39,846 bases of DNA, from positions 1 through 39,846 of the forward strand of contig JASHSS010000205.1 in the NCBI GenBank assembly GCA_030038565.1. Direction: 5' to 3'. This document shows, piece after piece, positions 34,441 through 39,846 of this stretch. The notes under the pieces were generated by a model that saw nothing but the letters and a program-made list of their open reading frames with translations, made no database searches and was not told the origin of the DNA. The position numbers were made by a program, and so were the translations under genes. Every line of letters starts with the position of its first letter. The first letter of the stretch is position 1. Source of the DNA: Bryobacteraceae bacterium (GTDB lineage: Bacteria; Acidobacteriota; Terriglobia; Bryobacterales; Bryobacteraceae).

Positions 34441-34901
34441 TTCGAAGTCGTCACCAGTTTGCGCATGGCCGCCATCAATTGCCGCTGATCGGCCGGGGAG
34501 AGCACCGCCAACTGCTGCGCCTGGGCCCGCCGTACGCGCGGCAGCGCGCGGGTGAACAGGTGGTCGCCGGCTTCGGTGCGCTGCACCCATTGCACCCGGC
34601 GATCCCGCGGATTGCGCATCCGGCGAAGCCACCCGCGGCGCTCCAGTTCATCCAGCACCGCGACCAGGGTGCTGGGGTCGACGCCGAACAGGTCCGCTAT
34701 CTCATGCTGCGAAACGTCGCCCGAGCCGGCGATGGCCAGCAGCCAGAATTCCTTCGCCCGCAGCTCCAGGGGCGCAAGGGCGCGATCCAGACGCAGCCGC
34801 GCCTCCAGCCAGACCTTCCAGTTGTAAAACCACAACTCCGGCGCAGCCGATTCCACGGCGGCCATGATCTTCGTGGCGGGATGTTTGGCGGCGCGGGTCA
34901 T
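34437..34901 (-). CDS. MarR-family transcriptional regulator
   Basis: 154 residues from ATG 34901, two bases after the permease's stop. Winged helix-turn-helix core: HEIADLFGVDPSTLVAVLDE, LERRGWLRRMRNPRDRRVQW, with the RDRR wing. The flanking helices give the dimer (LRLDRALAPLELRAKEFWLL at the start). MarR dimers bind palindromes of about 16-20 bp and release them on binding a drug-like ligand or by oxidation. It is the fourth gene of the efflux operon, and a perfect palindrome in the operon's promoter is the obvious site, so this is very likely autorepression. The C-terminal ATGA overlaps the TolC start. Confidence 0.9.
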   Translation of the reverse strand: MTRAAKHPATKIMAAVESAAPELWFYNWKVWLEARLRLDRALAPLELRAKEFWLLAIAGSGDVSQHEIADLFGVDPSTLVAVLDELERRGWLRRMRNPRDRRVQWVQRTEAGDHLFTRALPRVRRAQAQQLAVLSPADQRQLMAAMRKLVTTSK

Positions 34902-34903
34902 GC

Positions 34904-36015
34904 CTACAAAGTCCGCCGGAAGAGCAGCGTGGCGCCGGAAAGCACCACCGTGGAGGTCAATACCAGGGCGAAAATGTCGCCGGTGACGGCGGAGATGCCG
35001 ATATCCTTGAGGAGCAGCGCGCGGAAGGCGTGCACCGCGTAGGTGAACGGGTCGCACACCGACATAAACCGCAGCCAGCGGGGAAAGCCGGCGATCGGAT
35101 ACACCGCGCCGCTGGGAAAAAACAGCAGCGTGTTGAGCACGCCGAAAATCGCCCGCGGCACCAGCGGGTCGCTGATGCGCGCCATGATGAAGAACATCAT
35201 GCCGATCAAGGCGATGGAAGTGAGCACCACCATCAGGGTCAATTCCAGAAGGCGCATCGGCTCGAAGAAGTTGGGGACCTGCGCCACGACGGCCCCCAGG
35301 ATCAGAACCGTTTCGCCCGCCAGCACCGCCTTGATCACGCCCGAAAGGTTGAAGCCCAGAATCAGCTCCCACTTGGTGATGGGGGTCACCATGTAGCCTT
35401 CGTGCAGGCCGCGCGACTTGTCGTCGATGAATAACATACCGCCGCCGATCATGGCGGTGACGAAGATGGCCAGGACCATGGAACCCGGCAGCAGGTACTT
35501 GATGTAGTTGATGTAGGGATAGACTTCCACCACGTCAAGCGCGGCCTGCTGCGCCTCGCGCGGCGCGACGGCGGGCATGTTGATGGAGGTCACCAGTTGG
35601 GACATCTGGTCGCCGATGGCCCCGGCCACCGAGCGGTCGGTATTGTCGGTGATCAGGGCCAGGTGCGGCTGGTGCTGTTCCAGCAGATCGCGGGAATAGT
35701 GCTGGGGAATGATCAGAACTCCGCTCAGCACGCCTTTGCGCAGGTCCACCAGGGCGAGTCCTTCGTCGGTGTAATCGAAGGGCAGGAAGGTGCGGGCATT
35801 GGCGCCCACGGCGCGCACACGCTCCAGCACGTCCACCGATTTCGGTCCATGGTCCAGGTTGACCACCCCCAGGTTGACGTTCTTGATGTTGCCGCCGAAG
35901 GCGTTGCCCAGAATCACCAATTGCACCAGCGGCAACACCAGCGAGGCGAACAGCAGGGCCGGGCTGCGGCGGAACTTGCGCATATCGCGCTCGACCAGGG
36001 CCAGGGCTCGCTTCA

Positions 36016-36016
<1 letters not shown>
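34904..36016 (-). CDS. ABC-2 type transporter permease
   Basis: 370 residues. The start at ATG 36016 overlaps the ATPase stop as TGATG and has AGGAGG 6 nt upstream. First helix: SPALLFASLVLPLVQLVILG. A periplasmic part of about 150 residues follows (NVNLGVVNLDHGPKSVDVLE). Then come five helices, including MVLAIFVTAMIGGGMLFIDD, LLELTLMVVLTSIALIGMMF, and an end pair. The YhhJ-type signature FGVLNTLLFFPSGAVYPIAG is present. It forms the membrane channel of an ABC exporter together with the neighbouring ATPase. The cargo is probably a drug or lipid, judging by the MarR and HlyD partners. Confidence 0.9.
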
Positions 36017-37029
<1,013 letters not shown>

Positions 37030-37037
37030 ATGGAATC

Positions 37038-38243
37038 CTAGTCCTTTACGTTGTGAGCCTGCGGAGCAGGCGGTAGGGCCGGCACCGGCAGCATCACCCA
37101 GGCGGTCATGCCCAGGGGAAGGCGGCCTTCCGGATTCGGCACGCGGACGCGGATGGCCACGGTCTTAATGTCCCGCTTCACCCGGCTGACATCGCGCTGG
37201 GTGGCGAAATCGGCTTCCACGGCCTTATAGATCACGGGACCCGAAAGCTCCGCGCCCGAGGGCAGCCGGACCTGCAGCGTCTGCCCCATGGCGATGAGAT
37301 CGGCATAGGTTTCCTCCACGTCGGCATCCACCCAGGTGGAGCTCAAATCGAAGAGCGTGACGATCGGGCTGCCCGGGTTCACCACCTCGCCCTGGCGCGC
37401 CGCCCGCAGCGTCACAATGCCGCTCGCCGGTGCGTAGATCCGGGTCTGGTCGAAGCGCGCTCCGGCGGCGGCCGCATTGGAGCTGGCCTGCTCGGCGGCC
37501 GCGCGCAACGCTTCGGTCTGGCGCTGCTGCACGCTGATCTGCCGTTCCTCCTGCTGCGCGTCGGCCAGGGATGCCTGGGCCGCCGCCACGGCGCGGCGAA
37601 CGGCGTCTCCGTTGGCCTGCGCGGCCGCCACGGCGCGCTGCACAGCCGCCACATTGGCCTCGGCCGCCAGTTCATTGGCCTTGGCCGAATCCAGATCGGT
37701 TTGCGCCGTGACCAGGTCTTGGGGCGGATTGATGTCGCGCTCCACCAGCGGGCGGATGCGGTTGAAATTATCCTGGGACTTGACCACCGCTGCCTTGGTT
37801 TGGACCACTTGCGCCTGCGCCTGCTCCAATTGCGCGCGGGCTTGCGCCGCCTGCGCCTCGGCCTGCTGGAGTTGGGCCTGGGTCTGGGCCACCTGAGCAT
37901 CGGCCTGCTGGACCTTGGTGGGCAGGGTTTTTTCCAGCAGTTCCTGCTGGGTGGCCGACTGCTGCGCGTTGGCGCGGGCCTGGGCGATGGCGTGATCGGC
38001 GGCGCGCTGATCGGCGCGCAGTTCGTCCTGGTCGAGGACGGCAATCAGATCGCCGGCCTTGACCGCCTGCCCGTCATCCACCGCCAGGGTCACGATCCGG
38101 CCCGTGATCTTGCTTCCCACCACCACTTCGTTGCCATCCACCGTGCCGGTGAGCACGAGGGTTTGCGGGCGCGGGCGCTCCGCCCACCAGATGGCCGCGC
38201 CGATGGCCACCAGCAACACCAGAAAAATCGCTCGTCGTTTCAT
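37038..38243 (-). CDS. HlyD/EmrA-type membrane-fusion (periplasmic adaptor) protein
   Basis: 401 residues from ATG 38243, with GAGGT about 7-8 nt upstream; further upstream frame is non-coding. One N-terminal helix (RRAIFLVLLVAIGAAIWWAE) anchors it. The first half-lipoyl strand set is GSKITGRIVTLAVDDGQAVK. A very long Ala/Gln coiled coil (about residues 80-260) follows, e.g. AQVAQTQAQLQQAEAQAAQA. The second half-lipoyl is RIYAPASGIVTLRAARQGEV, then a beta-barrel (GRLPLGMTAWVMLPVPALPP). The adaptor bridges inner-membrane pump and TolC. It is the first gene of the efflux operon, behind the palindromic promoter. Confidence 0.92.
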   Translation of the reverse strand: MKRRAIFLVLLVAIGAAIWWAERPRPQTLVLTGTVDGNEVVVGSKITGRIVTLAVDDGQAVKAGDLIAVLDQDELRADQRAADHAIAQARANAQQSATQQELLEKTLPTKVQQADAQVAQTQAQLQQAEAQAAQARAQLEQAQAQVVQTKAAVVKSQDNFNRIRPLVERDINPPQDLVTAQTDLDSAKANELAAEANVAAVQRAVAAAQANGDAVRRAVAAAQASLADAQQEERQISVQQRQTEALRAAAEQASSNAAAAGARFDQTRIYAPASGIVTLRAARQGEVVNPGSPIVTLFDLSSTWVDADVEETYADLIAMGQTLQVRLPSGAELSGPVIYKAVEADFATQRDVSRVKRDIKTVAIRVRVPNPEGRLPLGMTAWVMLPVPALPPAPQAHNVKD

Positions 38244-38282
38244 GCGCAAGACCTCATTAACTTGGAAGGGCCGGACAAATAC

Positions 38283-38311
38283 ATTGTAAGCCAAATGATT
38301 TGGCTTTCCAA
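38283..38311 (-). promoter_or_regulatory. promoter of the efflux operon
   Basis: On the minus strand: -35 TTGGAA (38306-38311, four of six consensus bases), then exactly 17 nt, then -10 TACAAT (38283-38288, five of six). The start of transcription would be near 38276, about 33 nt before ATG 38243. The spacer is a perfect palindrome (see operator). Confidence 0.7.
38288..38306. promoter_or_regulatory. operator palindrome, probable MarR site
   Basis: AAGCCAAATGATTTGGCTT, a perfect 9+1+9 palindrome, fills the 17-bp spacer of the efflux promoter plus one base on each side. A dimer bound here would mask both promoter elements. The operon's own MarR protein is the natural ligand, though binding is inferred. 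Confidence 0.7.
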
Positions 38312-38430
38312 TGAAATTTTTGCGCGATGTCGGATCGGACACAATCCGTTGAGGCGGGGGAACACCGGGGGCGCCGGGGCGGGGAGGACGCCGGCCGCCG
38401 CCCCGCTCGCGACAATCCATCGGGCCGGTC

Positions 38431-38599
38431 ACCACCCGGTTGCCAGAAGCGCTCCCTCACCGTCGCGCCTCTGATTCCGGCGCGCGATGACACGGCCGAG
38501 GGGTCCCCGTGGTACCACCACGCGGTCGCCGGAAGCATTCCTCACGGCCGCGCCTCTGATTCCAGCGTGCGATGACACGGCCGAGGCAGTCCCCGTGGT
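38431..38599. repeat. tandem duplication of an 83/86-bp unit
   Basis: Unit 1 (38431-38513) and unit 2 (38514-38599) both begin ACCACC, share GGAAGC/AGAAGC then CTCAC, GCGCCTCTGATTCC, GCGATGACACGGCCGAGG and end TCCCCGTGGT. They differ by substitutions and a few inserted bases. Two copies only, not a CRISPR: the units are long and abut without spacers. Confidence 0.75.
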
Positions 38600-38665
38600 G
38601 CGAGTAATAGGCCGAGGTCCGCGGCCGCGGATAGCGCGCCCGCCGCGCCAGATTCGCGAGGCATT

Positions 38666-38716
38666 GGTGGGGCGGGCCTTTGGCCGGCCCCGTGGAGGCG
38701 AGTCGCCAGCCCCACC
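38666..38716. repeat. inverted repeat, 8-bp arms
   Basis: GGTGGGGC (38666-38673) and GCCCCACC (38709-38716) are perfect reverse complements around 35 nt that contain GGGCC/GGCC pairs of their own. It lies about 50 bp before the CDP-alcohol gene. Could be a 5' hairpin or a decayed repeat; the strand is unknown. Confidence 0.4.
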
Positions 38717-38764
38717 GCCGGGTCGCGCAGGTCCGTGGCAGCCTCGGGTTACACTTTGGCTGTG

Positions 38765-39334
38765 ATGCCGAAGTGGGTCAACCTTCCCAATTGCCTGACC
38801 CTGGCGCGCCTGGCGCTGACGCCCTTCATCATCGAGGATATCCTTGACGGGCGCGCCCTGGCGGCGTTCGTGCTCTTTTTCGTGGCGGCCTGGACCGATG
38901 TTCTGGATGGGGCCGCCGCCCGGCATTTCCAGGCCGGCACCAAGGCCGGCGCTTATCTCGACCCCATCGCCGATAAGTGTCTCTTGAGCGGTGTATTCCT
39001 GTCGCTGGCGGCGACCCACCGAGTGCCCTGGTGGGTGGTGGGCATCGTGTTCGGACGGGATCTGTACATTCTGCTGGCGGCGCTGATCATGATGCGATGT
39101 ACGCCCATCCGGAATTTCCCCCCCAGCGTTTGGGGCAAGCTTTCCACGTTCGCCCAGATCGCGACCGTGGCGCTGTGGATGGGGCGGGATTTGTTCCAGC
39201 TTGAAGCATTGGATGCACTCTCATCCGCAATGCTATGGGTTTGCGCCGCTTTGGCGATTTGGAGCGGTCTGCACTACACCTGGCGCGGGGTGCGGATCTG
39301 GACCATGGGGGGTTATATCTCAGGTGTACATTGA
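38765..39334 (+). CDS. CDP-alcohol phosphatidyltransferase
   Basis: 189 residues from ATG 38765 (GTG 38762 is an alternative). It carries the whole CDP-alcohol motif D-x2-D-G-x2-A-R-x8-G-x3-D-x3-D: Asp45, Asp48, Gly49, Ala52, Arg53, Gly62, Asp66, Asp70. The motif falls within TDVLDGAAARHFQAGTKAGA and then YLDPIADK. About five to six membrane helices are predicted. Such enzymes transfer a phosphatidyl group from CDP-diacylglycerol to an alcohol; a glycerol-3-phosphate acceptor (PgsA-type) is likely because of the NLPNCLTLARLALTP start, but cardiolipin- or other-type members cannot be excluded. The ribosome site is weak. Confidence 0.88.
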   Translation: MPKWVNLPNCLTLARLALTPFIIEDILDGRALAAFVLFFVAAWTDVLDGAAARHFQAGTKAGAYLDPIADKCLLSGVFLSLAATHRVPWWVVGIVFGRDLYILLAALIMMRCTPIRNFPPSVWGKLSTFAQIATVALWMGRDLFQLEALDALSSAMLWVCAALAIWSGLHYTWRGVRIWTMGGYISGVH

Positions 39335-39384
39335 CGGGTTGCGCGACCGGGAGTAGTCTAAAAGTGAGAGATGGGGTCACGCCA

Positions 39385-39846
39385 TGACTCGCTACCTGCC
39401 GGCGCGCCATTATCTGGGTTTTGCGATCAGCGCGGTCGTTTTGGCCGCTCTGGTGGGGTGGTTCGCCTTCACCTTGCGCTTGAATCTGGCTTACCTGCCG
39501 GCGGGGTTGTTCCTGCTCAGCGCCGCGGTGTTGTTCGCCATGGCGTTTCGTCCGGCGATTGAAATCCACGAGGGTTATCTTTCGATAGGCAAGCGGATCA
39601 TCCCCTGGATGGATATCCGCAGGCTGGACCGCACCGGCCTCGTTTCGCCCCTGATTTTGCGCATCACCTTGTTCGACGATTCGCGCCTGATGCTGATTTA
39701 TCCTGGTGATCTGGATTCCTGCAACAGCCTGCTGCGGCATTTGCGGCGGCTCTCGCGCGATGCCCTGATCGACGGCGTGCCCTACCGGCAGTACTGGGGC
39801 GAAGTGCTCGCCCCCGGCGCCAACGACCGCAAGCAGCCGCCGGCGC
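39385..39846 (+). CDS. membrane protein with PH-like domain, 3' end outside window
   Basis: About 154 residues are visible from ATG 39385 (GGGG about 6-7 nt upstream); the frame is open at the right edge. Two N-terminal helices (YLGFAISAVVLAALVGWFAF and AYLPAGLFLLSAAVLFAMAF) precede a beta-rich segment (PAIEIHEGYLSIGKRIIPWM and DIRRLDRTGLVSPLILRITL). This is the arrangement of small membrane proteins with a bacterial PH-like domain. It has a FDDSRLMLIYPGDLDSCNSL loop and a C-terminal helix. I do not recognise a named family. It lies 50 bp after the CDP-alcohol gene and may be cotranscribed with it. Confidence 0.65.

Larger units (their letters stand above)
38312..38764. other. non-coding stretch between divergent genes
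   Basis: No gene is seen in these 450 bases. They contain a tandem repeat (38431-38599) and an inverted repeat (38666-38716), listed separately. The remainder is GC-rich with no recognised RNA. Upstream of the CDP-alcohol gene I see no clear promoter. Confidence 0.6.

Noticed and set aside
38431-38599. CRISPR-like array
   Set aside because: Only two long units with no unique spacers between them and no cas genes.
38600-38764. tRNA or small RNA before the CDP-alcohol gene
   Set aside because: No GGTTCGAATC-like T arm and no cloverleaf pairing could be found; only a loose inverted repeat.

Overview
The window is about 40 kb of high-GC bacterial chromosome. It most resembles an Acidobacteriota genome of the Solibacter/Bryobacter type. 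This rests on family content, not on a marker gene: an Oar-like TonB-dependent receptor with an N-terminal carboxypeptidase-regulatory domain, an 800-residue-class FtsX/MacB permease of the acidobacterial duplicated orphan permease type (with a decayed piece of a second one), a PEP-CTERM-like exported protein, several twin-arginine-exported enzymes, and dispersed CACCACAGAGGCAC-type palindromic repeats. I see no rRNA, tRNA, CRISPR array, integrase or intact insertion sequence.

Layout. 1-4.3 kb (minus): Oar-like receptor followed by a PIG-L deacetylase that runs off the left edge, with a near-consensus sigma-70 promoter in front of the receptor. 4.35-4.6 kb: decayed VapC-type toxin/antitoxin remnant. 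4.7-9.4 kb (minus): orphan permease, Sel1-repeat protein and an unrecognised exported protein. 9.6-11.6 kb (plus): a small lysine-rich orphan protein and an archaeal/eukaryotic-type prolyl-tRNA synthetase. 11.6-17.6 kb (minus): a tight run of miaB, bifunctional nuclease, small unknown, tyrS and two paralogous ABC permeases without an ATPase; the permeases are separated by a 111-bp palindromic repeat. 17.7-21.4 kb (plus): a damaged miaB fragment, a PEP-CTERM-like protein, glgX and a GNAT acetyltransferase, then a permease relic. 21.6-24.3 kb (minus): Tat-exported HisC-like aminotransferase, a SulP transporter without a STAS domain and a molbindin (Mop) protein. 24.4-26.9 kb (plus): SAM methyltransferase and YVTN beta-propeller. 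26.9-30.5 kb (minus): GH125 mannosidase and an ECF sigma / anti-sigma / secretin-N1-like operon. 30.5-32.8 kb: a divergent sugar pair, aldose 1-epimerase and an enolase-superfamily dehydratase. 32.9-38.3 kb (minus): a five-gene efflux operon (HlyD, ABC ATPase, ABC-2 permease, MarR, TolC). 38.8 kb to the end (plus): CDP-alcohol phosphatidyltransferase and a truncated membrane protein.

The best-supported regulatory unit is the efflux operon. Its promoter has a -35 and a -10 separated by exactly 17 bp, and those 17 bp are a perfect palindrome. This is what a steric-block operator for the operon's own MarR protein would look like. The other observations of most interest are the two copies of a long palindromic repeat family, three gene relics (vapC, miaB, orphan permease), the SulP-Mop pairing that hints at molybdate rather than sulfate, and a tandem 83/86-bp repeat near the right end. 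No clearly new multi-gene defence or biosynthetic system is evident.
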